This document shows positions 32,301 to 44,696 of a stretch of 64,000 bases of DNA, piece by piece; within the stretch, counting starts at the first letter, position 1; each line of letters starts with the position of its first letter. The DNA is taken from NCBI RefSeq assembly GCF_001625305.1, contig NW_017802935.1, positions 4,096,801 through 4,160,800 of the forward strand, read 5' to 3'. The notes under the pieces are model-generated. The model made no database searches. It was not told the DNA's origin and worked only from the letters and a program-made list of their open reading frames with translations. Source of the stretch: Branchiostoma belcheri (lineage: Eukaryota; Chordata; Leptocardii; Amphioxiformes; Branchiostomatidae). Made by a program: the position numbers and the translations under genes.

Positions 32301-33443
32301 GCATGATGGCCGAGCCCTTCCGTGCCACGCCAGGCACCATGTTCGCATGCTCCTGTACAGCTACAGTGCTGGCGATGCCCCTAAAACAGGAAAAAAAAAT
32401 CCTCATAAACAACGATACTACATATACATATCAAATACTATACAGAGGGATTCACAACCGTTTGGTTTCTCTATATGGCATAAGACTCTAAGATTATACT
32501 CATAGAAACCATAATTTTAGCGCATTAGGGAGCATCATATGCCGTTTGAAAAACAAACGTGTGTAATCCTGGGCTCAGGGGGTGTGAACTTATGGTACAA
32601 AATTACTTCCAACCCGCTGCAGTCCCTTAGGTTATACCGAGAAAATCCACGGAACTACGGGACCACCGGCGGGTTCTAAAACTGTAGTTGTAAACCATGT
32701 GGGGAAAGTTGTGTTCTATACGGCAATAAGGACCATAATTATAAACCCCTGCTGGTTTGGGGAGGGCGAATCATGTCCTGTCTATAATTGTTACGTAAAA
32801 ACCCCAGCATCAATACGTCTGAGTATTTTTCCTCACAGATAAAGCCGAAAAATGTGGTGTAACAAAACTTGGTGACAATTTTAGCATCGGATGAACTGTT
32901 TTTAGATTGATAAGATCGAGGAACGTATGTCTGAAGAAAGAAAAAAATCCCCAAATTCTCTATCAGACAGGACAGCTACCCTAGCAACGGCGGTCAAGGG
33001 AATCATTTTCTTGTGCGATCAATGAAGTGATATGGCGAATAGAGAACGAGAGAAAATATCAAACGAAACGAGTTACACTCCCACAGTATAAACTACCTGT
33101 AACACTGTACCCGGAACGACCTGTGTCGACCTGCCAGAGATGGTGGGAAAGTTAGGAGACGAACCGGACACGTTAGTAAAGTAAACCCACACGTCAGGAC
33201 AAGCGGAGCCGTTCGATTTGTTTTGAGCGGGGGCGACATGGCAGGACGGTGTACGGTACAAGTGTGCCCGGGCTCCCGTCCCGTGTAGGGGAGGGGGAGG
33301 GAGGGGACATACCGCCCCGGCGGGCGGAGAACAACGACGGGAGGTACTTACCACCATCGGCCGATCACAGCATGCACTCTCGCCACGGGAGCCGCGGCCA
33401 GCACCAGGAAAAGCAGAGCCCACAAGGTGCACACTAACTTCAT
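25906..33443 (-). CDS. Wnt1: Wnt1 signalling ligand, complete
   Basis: Complement of join 25906-26394, 28938-29206, 32103-32380, 33352-33443; 1128 nt, 375 residues, close to the 370 of human WNT1. It is a secreted, palmitoleoylated ligand for Frizzled and LRP5/6. Residues 1-25 form a signal peptide (hydrophobic [12 protein letters not shown]). IGRWWGI follows, then [12 protein letters not shown], then [20 protein letters not shown] and [11 protein letters not shown]. The acylation loop is [10 protein letters not shown], with the modified serine near residue 229. The cysteine-rich end holds NVTS and NCTF N-glycosylation sequons and ends in TCL. I count 23 cysteines after the signal peptide. 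[19 protein letters not shown] and the C-terminal TCL identify Wnt1 rather than other subfamilies. All donors are GT and acceptors AG; intron phases are 2, 1, 0. The gene is inverted relative to its Wnt9 and Wnt6 neighbours. Confidence 0.98.
26395..28937. other. Wnt1 intron 3
   Basis: 2.5 kb, no embedded gene. A 30 bp stretch at about 26561-26591 (CTACCAACACAGATGAAGCT...) matches the loop of the hairpin at 23469-23524. Otherwise no repeat or exon recognised. Confidence 0.7.
28938..29206 (-). CDS. Wnt1: Wnt1 coding exon 3
   Basis: 269 nt, acceptor TTTCCAG, donor GTAAGT, phase 0 exit. Encodes [20 protein letters not shown], the CSCDY cysteine pair, [16 protein letters not shown] and [10 protein letters not shown], all near-identical to vertebrate WNT1. 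Confidence 0.97.
29207..32102. other. Wnt1 intron 2
   Basis: 2.9 kb. It contains the longest open frame of the window (212 codons, plus strand, 31010-31648), which has no signal peptide, no domain I recognise and AT-biased composition. I treat it as chance, but it is worth a transcript check. No transposon ends were found. Confidence 0.65.
32103..32380 (-). CDS. Wnt1: Wnt1 coding exon 2
   Basis: 278 nt, acceptor TTTTAG, donor GTGAGT, exits in phase 1. Encodes (W)[17 protein letters not shown] through [17 protein letters not shown] to [14 protein letters not shown] and ILKR. This is the N-terminal helical region with the first two conserved disulphide cysteines. Confidence 0.96.
32381..33351. 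other. Wnt1 intron 1
   Basis: 0.97 kb, no embedded feature that I can support. Confidence 0.7.
33352..33443 (-). CDS. Wnt1: Wnt1 coding exon 1
   Basis: 92 nt from the ATG at 33443 (A at -3 gives a fair start context), ending in phase 2 at donor GTAAGT. It encodes the signal peptide [20 protein letters not shown] and ends ...VIGRW plus two bases of the next tryptophan codon. It is too short for a standard open-frame listing and was found by matching phase to exon 2. The split tryptophan pair is the same junction as in Wnt6. Confidence 0.95.
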
Positions 33444-33800
33444 AGTATGCCACTCGAGATGCAGCGATCACAAGGATGTGGATCGATTCGGCGTGAGAGG
33501 CCTGAAGTGCCGAGAGTCGAGTTTCTCCGGCGCCTTGGAAGGAAGGGGACCGGCAGACAGGCGAGGAGTCGTCGGTAGAGAAGGCACGTAGGTCCCGCCG
33601 GTGACTAGTCGAACCACCCGGTGTTCTGCTGTGATCAACACGTATCCGCGTGCAGGGCGGGATCAGTACCCGTCGGCAGTTCGATCTAATACTGATACGG
33701 TACTCCGTGGGTAAACGTTACGAGCGAGAGGAGAGAGAGCGACTTGACGTGTGTCTTGTTCGGTGTCTGACGACAGAATGACTAACCCAACGCCTCCGCC
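33444..33800 (-). promoter_or_regulatory. Wnt1 5' UTR and proximal promoter region (approximate)
   Basis: GC-richer sequence directly upstream of the Wnt1 start codon. I see no TATA box on the minus strand at a sensible distance and cannot fix the transcription start. Placement rests on position only. Confidence 0.4.
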
Positions 33801-36800
33801 GACTCTTGTAGTCGTACGCCAGGTAGAGTTGTCGCCCAAACTATGCGCATATCAAAGCAGCGCGCGAAATTTTTGCCCCTATTGTTCGCCAATTTACGCG
33901 AGTGTCACAACACACCGGCACTTTCAAGGCGCTGACAAACAACTTGGTGCGAACGTTGCAGGCTATTGTTCCCCCGCGAACTACTGCCGACTCCCGATTG
34001 CTAATTGGTTAATGCTTGCGCAGAATGTATATGAATTACTACAACAAGCAACTTTCAAATAAAGACCTGGTGGGTTGGTGTCGCTGCCTGGGGCCATGAC
34101 ACGGCATCGCGACACAAAGCCTTGTCTGGGGAGGCCTGCCGGATAATTGCCCAGATCATTCGTCAAATTGTGACAATTTTCGCATCAATTACGCACTGTC
34201 TTTTGGGCGAACTACAATCAATTACATACAATTTAGGGACCTCGTCGACATGGAGGCCACAGAAACCAGCAGACTCTACTCCCCCCGTTTAGCCGAGCCA
34301 CTGGCGCGGAATATCTGACCCTTTTCTCCCAATATGCCCCCCCATCTAATTGTGTAAAAGACGATCTAATTATAATGAGACGGGCGTTTAGCTGAAGCTA
34401 CAAGAGTCCAAGAGTTGAAGACAAGAGAAGTGTAATCCGATAAATTGTGCATGTTCCTGTCACAGAACAATCTGGTACGAGGAAACCACCTACGTACAAA
34501 ACGTGGATAGCTGCAGTGTTACATTGTAAGGTTTTGCTAAACAAAAAGAAATACACACTTGCAACAGTGTCTATGACGCTGGAGAAAACAAGAACATGGT
34601 AGGCATACTAGTAATACTCGTGTGCCAAGCTGTTATAGTGTTACGTTTGCTCAAGTTTCTGCTTAGCTTCACAGTTTGTTTCCTTATAAGATTTTTTATT
34701 TATTATTTCTGCTTATGAAGGTGCGAGACACCGCACAAAATGCAATTGGGAAGTGTTCTTGCTTGTAAAATTCAGGGACTACCCTGTGCCTGTATTGGTA
34801 TGTAGTAGCCGAGTTTATACAGAGACACGCTTCAAGTGCTGTCATAATCCTGTATTGGGAAATGATAAGCTAGCGGCGACAATCGGGGTAGTTGATATGT
34901 AGGTGTGAAGTGCTGCGGTAGTTGTGGAGAGGAGAGGGTTTGTTGTACGGGGTGGCGGCGGTTCCCCTGCCCTCCCGCGGGCGGGCTGCCCTCCCCCTCA
35001 GCGGGACGTCCCCGTTTCGTACCCTTCTGTCAAACACTCCACGAATTGTTCCTTCTCCCACCCCGAGAAAAGTGAGCCAGTTTCCCAGGAGTTCTACTAG
35101 TACCCCTCACAAAAAAAGTGATGCTTCCCTATCCCATACTTGTGAATCTGAATACACATTTCTAAGAATGAGTTTTCTGAGAATCACCAAGGAGCCTGGA
35201 AAGATTCAAACTGCGTAACTGACTTGTATCACTCATTGAATCAGTTCTGAAACCATACTAGCAGAAGGCGCGCTTTCAATGCATACTTCTCCCTTGGCAA
35301 CGTGCAATTATTTCTTTCTGGACGAGCGGTTGTCGTCTGCGTTGCCATGGAGACGGCTAGCTACCTCCCCACCAGTTTTAAACCCAGCTCGCAGCTTGTA
35401 TTTCCACACGCCCATTGGATATCGGAGATTATCTCAGATAATCTACACGTCGCATGTGTTTTATTGGTCGCTAAGAAGATCATGGACAGATATCTGCTTC
35501 TCTGATCTCTGGGTTAAAACAACAGAACGCCGCTGGGTTTGAAATGGACCAAAACATGTTGAAATTGTCCGAATTCCGCGATAATTAGCATGTCGACGAG
35601 ACAGCAGTGAATTGTTCTTTGCAAGGAGTATTGTATAACTTGATATGCGTCATTATTTTTTTCCATTTGCTGATATGCTAGTATTCCCTGATGTTGAATT
35701 ATGAAACTTTTTCTGTGCCACTGTTGTAAGCTATACTGTTGTGCAGTATTCGCGCCGTTCAAAAGTAGCCGTTACATTTGAATTGTTAGAAACGGATATT
35801 TCTTGTTCATTTTCAGATATACCAGTATTCCATACTGATGTGGATTATGTGGCTTTTTCTGTGTCCCTATTGTAAGTTGTATCGTTGTGCAACATTCGCG
35901 CCCTTCAGAAGTTTCGGTTACCTTTGAAACGTGTTTTCAACTGATAATTAATGAAGGTATTTGGCAGAAAACCGTCTTCCCATTGAGTGTGGCACTCAGT
36001 CCTGCGCGTGCGGACAACCACCAAAGTGCCGACCGGTCCGACTTGTTTACCTGGAGCACGGTAAACAACCTCAAGTGGACAACAAAAGACACTCGGAAGA
36101 AATAACAGACAATTGAACATCGACTCTATTCACATAATAGCATCTGTTTGTCTCGGACAACTACATCAAAAGGTAACAAAAGTCACCCGCAAACCGACAC
36201 AAACCAGTTTTTCCTCTACTATACTAAAACTGTTCAACCGTCCTAACTTACCACAACGATGGGAAGTTTAAACTAAATACATTGTATCTACTAGTATTAA
36301 AACAAGATGAGATATGTAAACAACTTCGAGTCGGTATCGTTATTCATAATAGATCCAAGTTATTCTGAACAAAACGCATCATACACAATCTCTACCCACT
36401 TCAGAGAACCACTGAAGTTTGATTTCTACATACATAGGCTAAGTTTACTCTGCAGGAAAATAATCATGAAGTTTGCTATTAAAATAGATTTGTCATGAAG
36501 AACTAGCCAACCATTGAATTACGCATAGACAACCTATTTCCCTTGTCAAGTAATAGTAATTCAACTTATTTCCCTATAAGCTCCTTGATTTGACCAAGTA
36601 GCTTTAAATGAAATTTTAAAAAAAAGTCATTGATTTGGGCAATTTCTTGTATTTCTAGCGTCATTTGGTATGAAAAAGACCAGCGCAATTCATTGAAATG
36701 AATCCAGTTTGATAGGTGATGCATCAGCCATTACGTCGCCACCTAGCGCCTGCTCAGGCATTGCAGCAAGACCATTGACCATGGAGGCTATAGTGGATAG

Positions 36801-37721
36801 ACCATGACTAAACTAATCGTTTAATGCTGTAACAAAAGCAGGGCTACTAGTCCAACAAACCCAGTCTGCGGTAGGGAGAACACTAAAAGTACCGAACATA
36901 AAAACACGTAAAAAACACGCAGATCTTGTAGATAATCCGAACATAAATCTCCAGAACATGACGAGCTGGATTAACTTTTACATCAGCTTAATCCAGACTA
37001 AACGTTTTACAGCCTACAGATTTTTAGAGAGAGATTTTATCGAAGTAATAGTCACGATTTGTTAGAGCGTATACAGCAGCGTTTTAGGTATCGTTGTTTA
37101 CACAATGTACTACTTTTATATATACTCTATTCCTTACTCAATATATACATAGTCACCACTCATCAAGAACTGGAGACGACATATACTAGTAAATGTGACA
37201 TGTACATAAATAGCATTGAATAATTTCGAACGAAATACAACAATAACATTATTGTCGAGTGTCATCAATAACATTATCATTACAGATGCATAAGCAGACA
37301 TTGCACATATATTTCTTTCGTATCATCATAATGCTAAAGAATGAGAAGTAAACTAAGAAACATCAATTTTCCCTCAACACTCGAATAACGATGTATTTCT
37401 TATATTAAGTTAGATGGTCTTATCAAGGATACAATTTAACGTCCTTGGCCTGAAAATAGGGCCATGATTTAAATTAGCATTTTCAACTGTCCAACGTGTC
37501 TTTTTAATGGGTAAGACATGTGTTTAATACAAATTGAGGTACATACAAAACACACGAGCTATGCAGTGACGTACTGTTGACAATGGGGTTGAAAAAAGAG
37601 GTATAATTATCATTATATCATTTCCGTCTTGGCTGAAAAGAAAGGGACGTTGTTCCTTTTGTTCCGTGTCTCCCGTATTTCCGACAGGACGGAGGCTGTC
37701 ACACGTTTCTGACATTGTTTC
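33801..37721. other. Wnt1-Wnt6 spacer, Wnt1-proximal: no gene recognised
   Basis: Contains a CpG-rich stretch at about 34940-35050 and one RFX-type X-box GTTGCCATGGAGAC at 35341-35354. A diverged direct repeat (ATTCGCGCC.TTCA.AAGT, TGTGCCACTGTTGTAAG and TGTCCCTATTGTAAG) lies near 35.70-35.92 kb. No coding sequence supported. Confidence 0.55.
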
Positions 37722-38055
37722 ACGGCAGAGCTGCAGTGAGTTCACGTTTCCTGAAGTGCCATGTATCATTTAATTACAGGAAACACTGCTGTGGAATGAT
37801 GTGCATACTTAGTCACTGCGCCATATGTGGTGCATAATGTTCTGGTAATACTTAATACGATATTAGGGAATGAGGGAGAGAAAGAGACAAAAATACTTGG
37901 AGTTCAGTTCACGTTTCCTGAAGTGTCATGTATCATGATGAAGGCATCCTCCCATTTAATTACAGGAAACACTGATGTGTAATGATGTGTGCTCCTTTTA
38001 GCATACTTAGTCACTGTGCCATATGTGGTACATAATGTTCTAGTAATGCCGATTC
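37722..38055 (+). repeat. Two-unit tandem duplication
   Basis: TTCACGTTTCCTGAAGTG starts units near 37740 and 37908. Both continue with ATGTATCAT, ATTTAATTACAGGAAACACT, CATACTTAGTCACTG and CCATATGTGGT..CATAATGTTCT. The second unit has short insertions. TTTCCTG and CAGGAAA inside each unit form a short stem. Confidence 0.8.
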
Positions 38056-40578
38056 AGGATTGAGGAAGAGATAGACTGAGAAATAAAAGGACGGAAGAAA
38101 AGAGAGAACGGAAAGGTTTTGAAATGCATACTACTAGTAGTATATGTACATGTATTATCAGTGCAAGTTGATCAGTGTCATTCCATCGATAGGTTTCTTT
38201 CTCCTTGTGTGAAAATAAGCTATTTTCACGGTTTTGTCTTTATTTTTCAGAAGGAAAGAAGCTGCACAAAGTTAGCTTCGTACCAAGAACCTCTTTGCTC
38301 GTACCAAGGTGGTTGTGAAACTTGTTGGTTTACATGACAAGGCGAGTACATATATATGCTCAGAATTTCCGATGAGTCAGGAAACGTTATGTTTTCGCCA
38401 TCCCAACATCTACTAAAAATAGCAGATTTCAACAAATAGACTTAATATGGCTGACTATCTCGTTTGGCAAATTATGCCATCAATTTGGCTAAATGTACAC
38501 TTTCCTAATGTCCAAGGAGATCTTTTGGTGGCTGCAAGTGTATTAGCCTAGACTGTACTCTCTAGCAATTTAATACTGTATCCGCGACCACGGAAAGATC
38601 TGCTCGAAGATTATTAGTGCTATTTCTATCAACCCATTGGAATACCATTTGCTCCCCCCCCCCTGCACCTGCAGATTGCCGTATTGTTCCTGCCGGTCTC
38701 CCTGAGCGGTCCCGCGGCCAGGCGGCAGGTATGTGGGCCTTTGTGATGCTATGGTGTGTTTTACGTCTAAGTACACTGGAGCACGGGTGTGGAATCTGTC
38801 ACCGGTCCGTCAGGACTTCCCAGAAATACGACAAGTACGGCCACAATGGGAAAGAAATACCAAGGAGCTTTCATATTAAAATTCCTTAGAAATACACAGA
38901 AAAATTAGACTTTATTTTAGAAGCACTCCCGTGCGTTTGAACCATAAAAAGTGTTTTCGAAGCTAACACTTCGAAAGAAAAAGAACCATACTTCAATTAA
39001 ATCCTATATCATGTCCTGGACTCCTTACTCCAATCGTCTTTTTTCTTAAACTTTAGTTAAAAAGATAATTCAACATCACGAAGGAAACAACGAAATACTG
39101 AAATAAAAGCACTCAAATAATGTGGATGGCAAAAATGATATCTATACTTTTATCGTCTTTTTTCTTAAGACCCCAAAAATCGAAACACATGAAACAAAGA
39201 AATACTGAAATTTAAACCAAACTTCTTGCTGAAAAAAATGAAAAGCGCGCCTAACAAGTGCTACTTCACGACAAGCCGCAAACCGTCCCGTCCCGTCCCG
39301 CCCCCTGAATGCCATTCCCACCAGGTGTTACCCACAGACATGACTATGTGATAATTCGCCATTGACATAGCTGTGATAATACCTGACAATTTGTATAAAC
39401 TTCTGACAACAAGGTGACAATTTGGGAGGAGGTTGTGTGTCTGAATTCCCCAGGGCGGCCGGCAGTCGTGGGAATGTTGGGAAAGCCTTGTTGGTTGTGG
39501 CGTAGCGGCAGAGTGCTCGACTAGGAACCAAGAGGTCCTGGATTCAAGTCCTGACATGCCAGTCCTTGATGCAACGAAATTATTTTCGGGACTAAGTATA
39601 TTTTTGTACTCCCAAGGAAGTCTAAACCTCCTTGGTACTCCCTGTAACTTCCTTGCTTGACCATGGAGGTTCTTGCTTTGACCGTGGACTTCTATTCTAC
39701 TTCCATGTTTTGACACGAGCTTCGAGTTAGTCGCAGACTCGAAAAAAGGCGTTTTTTTTTCGAAACAGATTAAAACTACTTTCACACAATGACAGGGACA
39801 TGTTTGTTGTACATAAGGTTATTTTTTTGTTGTTGAAACAACCACCGTAACGGGCTCCTTGGCTGACCTTATTCCTTTTGCTATGCTGTTTTGTTTTATT
39901 ATAGAGGGTTTCTGACAGCCGTCCAATAGAAATCCAGTACAGTCAGAAGAATGATACACATATACAACTCACAAGCAGTAACTATCATGTGATGAGCCTA
40001 AAGGTCAACCTGATGGTGTGTCTATAGGACATGTATCGTGTAAAACACTGTGCAATGTCCAGCCTCAGTAACAAAAACGGCCAGCAGGTCGAATTGAATG
40101 TGTCATGAATAAACAAAGTTCCAAACAAAGAAACCAACAAACAAACTAAAACCAACCACCTTTGTTTCTGTTACTTTTTTTCGCGCCGTTCACACTGACA
40201 CATGAAGTGTGTAGGCGTTTGAAAACCTGGCCAGATGTCACACGTTCCCAGAAAAAAGGTTTCAAAAAGTCACTCAACCCGGATGTCACCTCCGCACGAC
40301 ATTCTTCCGTAATGGTGAGAAGAACGAACTACCTGACACAGCCGTGCGAATCTGCAGGCTACGAATAATCAGGTGAATCATCCAAACTGTGTCCGGACAT
40401 GACTGGTTCTATAGCCTACATGCTAAGAGGAAAATGACCGTTGCCTGCTATTAACACCCACACTACCATTTGAGAATACTAGTAAATGAGTCTAGAAAAG
40501 ACAAGAAAAGTCTAGAAAATCATCCATGACTCAGTTAGTTACACTAGTAAGACGCCAAGCATAATAGATAGTCACGAG
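38056..40578. other. Wnt1-Wnt6 spacer: no gene recognised
   Basis: Apart from the SINE fragment I see no supported feature. The 174-codon minus-strand frame at 39261-39785 reads across the SINE and is not a gene. Confidence 0.55.
39493..39562 (+). mobile_element. SINE 5' fragment (tRNA-like head)
   Basis: A box TGGCGTAGCGG at 39498-39508 and degenerate B box GGATTCAAGTC at 39540-39550; same head as the SINE at 8441. The body downstream of TGACATGCC is missing, so the copy is truncated or rearranged. Confidence 0.75.
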
Positions 40579-40597
40579 AACCAATGCGCTTTTCCAA

Positions 40598-40793
40598 TAA
40601 CCTCCGTAGCAGGCTTATAGAACTCGGGTTTGGTGATCTTCGGCTGTTTTCTGATTACTGTCCAGTTCTAAAACGTGGGTAATTCAACCAGGCCGGCTAT
40701 GTTGTCTACATGCAATCAGAAAATAGCACATAAAAGCTCCCAAAGACCCTGAAGACCCCCAAACCCCCAGTTTTTACCATGCTATGGAGGCTA
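40598..40793. mobile_element. Mutator-like foldback MITE (TAGCCT-end family), copy 2, with unusually long flanking repeat
   Basis: 196 bp, same family as 6832-7026 in the opposite orientation; ends TAACCTCCGTAGCAGG and its imperfect complement. Flush with both ends lie 19 bp direct repeats (40579-40597 and 40794-40812) that differ at one base and share CCAATGCGCTTTTCCAA. This is about twice the 9 bp duplication seen at copy 1. Confidence 0.82.
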
Positions 40794-40812
40794 AGCCAAT
40801 GCGCTTTTCCAA

Positions 40813-43358
40813 GAACTAAGCAATGGTAAAACCCTCCACCCACTCACTACCGGGTTATGCGTGTTGTGAAAATATCTAGTAAAGAATCAAACATAGACTT
40901 CAAAGAACATGCGTTTAGACTGTTTATTGCCAGCATATTTACCTATAGACATGTACAGATATAATAAGAAGTTATAAAATTAGGGTTGAAGAATAGAAAT
41001 TATGGTATTTTTTTAGGTCAATGACTTGTTTTGAAGCCGTTGTAAAAGAGTTAGAAAAAACATTGGGTTTCAAATTGAAGAGGTTCAAAACTTATGATAG
41101 TTCCGTTATTGATAAAGTATTTTGTACCAATTTTGGTACGATAACTTACGGCTGTTTTCCTCAAAACGTCATCCTGATCATTAGCATAATCATAACCTTT
41201 TGATGTTTTGAACTGCGCGTATTTTTATCTGGGTACGTACGTTTGACGTTTTGTCACTTGGTCTAAAAGATGTCATCGGCTTTTTGTTACCAAATCTGAG
41301 CAGGACACGACAGATTATAACTCATGACGTCATCCTACGTATGTCATCGTCTACTCCAAGCTAAAACGTCACAAATCTCTGTTTTTTTCCAACGTTAATG
41401 TATATGTTTAACTGTAATGCCTATTGAAGTCATGCTCCTTTTCTGACACGATCGTGCCTTTAGTGATAGATAGCATAGCTTGTTTGTCCAGAAAAACCCT
41501 TCTTCCCCCGAGTTTTTTACTCTTCCCCCTTCTGGATCAAACAATGTCATGGTCACAGAACACCCACGTCTACTCTCCTATCAACAGTTTAACCTCCTCG
41601 TTGTTAGGACTGGTACAGGGTAATGATTACTACTTAGTCACTAAAAGCATGATGTCAGGACTCAATGTATGGTTTGTTTCTTGTGTCTGTAGTTTTGGCG
41701 TCGTGACGATGGGGACAACCGGTGTTTATGTATTACATACTGTTAGGACTACAAACGGTACCCTGACCATTATCTATACTGTCAGAGATTTGTAAAGCGC
41801 CATTTCCCAACTCCATCCTCGCACGTAGTACCGTTAACAGCGCAACAAAAGTGGATCTGTTTTCTGTGAAGGAAACATGAAGAATACGGTCCCGTGACCG
41901 AGGAAATGTTCTCCAGGCAGGTGGACGCTCACAAGCATTTAAAGTACCGCCGAACAGGTGTAAAGCAAACCGTACACTATATCTACTTGGGGATCAAACA
42001 TCTGGCCGCCATCCCAGATTTGGATGGTCATATGTGTCGAACCGACTTAGACAACACCAGAAATAAGTTTGGGGAAAATGGAGTTTTGCCAATTGGGTGT
42101 GAAGGAACGGAAGGATTGCTTTTCCATGCTGTGTAGTAATGATCACCCGCGCTAGATGTCGCTTTACAGCCATTGGGTCCGACAAAACAAAAACGAACAA
42201 GATCTTCACAGTACCTGTCGTTCCATTTTCTGTCAATGGGAGGCGCTCGTGAGACGGTCGGTAACGTCGACGGTCAGGTTTCAGCAGACGTCTCGACCAA
42301 GGATGGCTTGGCAACGTCACAGAAAAGGCTCGCGGAAGAGAAATTGTTGTACGAATCTCTAGCATTGCGACATCAGTGCTTAATTAAGTGTTAGTATTCG
42401 CTGTGTATTGTACAAAAGTACAGAGGTGTCTTGGTCAGATTTTTGTCGAACCGTCTTCGTCGTTTCTTCAGCACAGGTGGGCCAAGGTCCAAATCTGCAC
42501 AAAGGTGGAACATGTAGAGAATGCAAGTCTCTCAGTGCTTTCTTTCTAGGATTCTTTTACAAAAATCTGACAGGTAGAGCGAAACCGTAGCCCCTAACAC
42601 CATCCTATACGCTACGGTTTCTAATAGTTTTACATGCCGTGCTTTTGGTCATAAGAGCGGAACCGATATATGTATCCAACCCCCCACATACATGTCATGC
42701 CTGTCCCCTCATGCGATGGATCACCTAGTCTCTCATTCTACCACACACCTTGCGGGGGACCGACCGTTGTTTATGGTAAGGGGATGGGTATATGATCAAA
42801 CTATTCTGAGCTTTTAATTCATCACAAAGTCCTTGACATACGGGAAATGACTGAGAATAAATGTTATGTACAAAATGTGGCAACAATTTCCTCACGGGGA
42901 ATGGAAAGAATCTACTATTTTAGGGGGGAAAGGGGTGGTTATAAAAGCAGAAATGAACCTCCCCTGGGGCTACCTGCGCGGGAAAAACAGCAGAACTATG
43001 CGTCACCTTCCGACGACACTGTCTGATGTGTCAGAGTCGCGCCGCCAACAAAACAAAGCGGTGAAAGGCGCTAAGCTAGCAGAGATAATTCCGTTTTTGT
43101 GCCGGCCTGCCGACCCTTAACCCCAGGCAATGAGGTAGGTCGCACCTTGTGAGACGGCGCGATCTCACATCTTTCCTATCCTTGACATTAGTCTAAGCCA
43201 TACCCAAGAGCAGAGACAGTGTTATTTTCTGAAATACCACATTTTTATTGATACAAAATGAATCAAATTTGTAAAATATAATCCAGTAACTGATTAGTGC
43301 CCCTCCATAAAGACCCATGTGCGTACTGTGGGAATGATGCCCACCTTAAGTGTGGATT
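40813..43358. other. Wnt1-Wnt6 spacer: no gene recognised
   Basis: Open frames up to 123 codons (41424-41795, and the minus-strand frame at 41994-42365) show no domain. A CRE palindrome TGACGTCA lies near 41326. Nothing else supported. Confidence 0.5.
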
Positions 43359-43748
43359 CCAATAGACCCATTCGACTTTCACGGATCGCATAAACTGCTT
43401 ACGTCACATGGGGGCATTTTGAATAGAAACTACGTCACAGGGGGGACATTTCGAAAGTTCCTTTCACGGATCGCATAAACTGCATACGTCACAGAACAAA
43501 ATAATCTTAAATTGTTGTACGGAATGCTACCATACAAAGTTGGTGCCTGTTTTCCTGTCATTTCCGCATATTTTACCGAGAAAATAGACACTTACCTATC
43601 ATTTAGTAAAAAAACGATCTGCCAGGGGGGACACCGCGAGCGCAAGCCGCGTTCGACTTCAGCGTTCTAGAACGACGTTCTTTCGAAATGTCCCCCCTGT
43701 GACGTAAGCAGTTTATGCGATCCATGAAAGTCGAATGGGTCTATTGGG
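43359..43748. mobile_element. MITE-like element with 50 bp terminal inverted repeats
   Basis: The left end reads CCAATAGACCCATTCGACTT and continues through GCATAAACTGCTTACGTCAC. The right end is its complement with one or two mismatches. Inside the left half the GGATCGCATAAACTGC block is repeated once more near 43463. No transposase frame and no clear target duplication, so the superfamily is unassigned. Confidence 0.82.
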
Positions 43749-43945
43749 ATAATTGCTGAAGATCCAGCTAATTTTTTTGGCTCAAGGCAAAATAAAATTT
43801 AGATTTTAAGGCGCAAAATTGCCTTTTGTGTTCAGAAAAATAGTATAGATTCCAATAGGAGATTGGGGCAATTTTTTGGTTCAATGCAAAAGAAAAATTG
43901 AGGTGCGAAATTGCTTTTTGGGATTCAGAAAAATAGTACCTACAG
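43749..43945 (+). repeat. Two-unit 100 bp tandem repeat
   Basis: GGCAATTTTTTGG-like, CAAAATTGCCTTTTG-like and TTCAGAAAAATAGTA stretches recur in order at about 43749-43848 and 43849-43945. GATTCCAATAG stands before the second unit and also just before the MITE at 43359. The MITE may therefore sit inside or between older copies of this repeat. Confidence 0.7.
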
Positions 43946-44696
43946 AACTAGAACAACTTTTGAGTCTACCATTAAAGGATGCGCACACTAAGTAAAAACG
44001 CAAGCGATGGAATTTAGACATCGTCCGAGTCTTACAGACATACTACCATTCACAGGGTAAGGGGAGTTTGAATGAGTCACTTAAAATCTATAGATGTTTC
44101 TTTCTTTGGCTGTTCTTCGTCGTGATATGCCACAAGGTGAAGAGAGTCGTAAACTGAAATTACGGTTGCACGACTTAACTTTCGATATATCGGTATGTAT
44201 AACCGGTTTGGGGGTCAAGCAATGATATTGTCAGAAGTCAAACCAAAGGATATAGTGAAAAAGGTTTCTTTCGGTGGATGTCTTGTTGGTGACAAGACAA
44301 AGTAATTTGGCAAGGCAAAGCATTTTTTTTTAATTTTTCTTACTCAGGGTAAAACAGACCAAAGAAAGTCCAAAGGATTTCCATACGCCACTACTGTTTG
44401 AAGCTTTCCTTGTCCGGGTCAAGAATTCTCTTAAATCGTACATCGACTCACTACAAATCATTACCGTACGTTATTGTGGTCAGTTTATTTAAGAAACCGA
44501 CTTGCATGTTACAAAAAGTCACATGAAATACGTCGGATTTTTACAATCACTGCAAGTATCCTTGACTATCCATTAAGATAAAATGACAGTGATATATATG
44601 AAGATTTAAAATCTAGACATAAAACATCAATTGACATTTACAATCGTAACAATAATAGATTCATATTTACAGATTTGCATATAAAATCCTATACCA

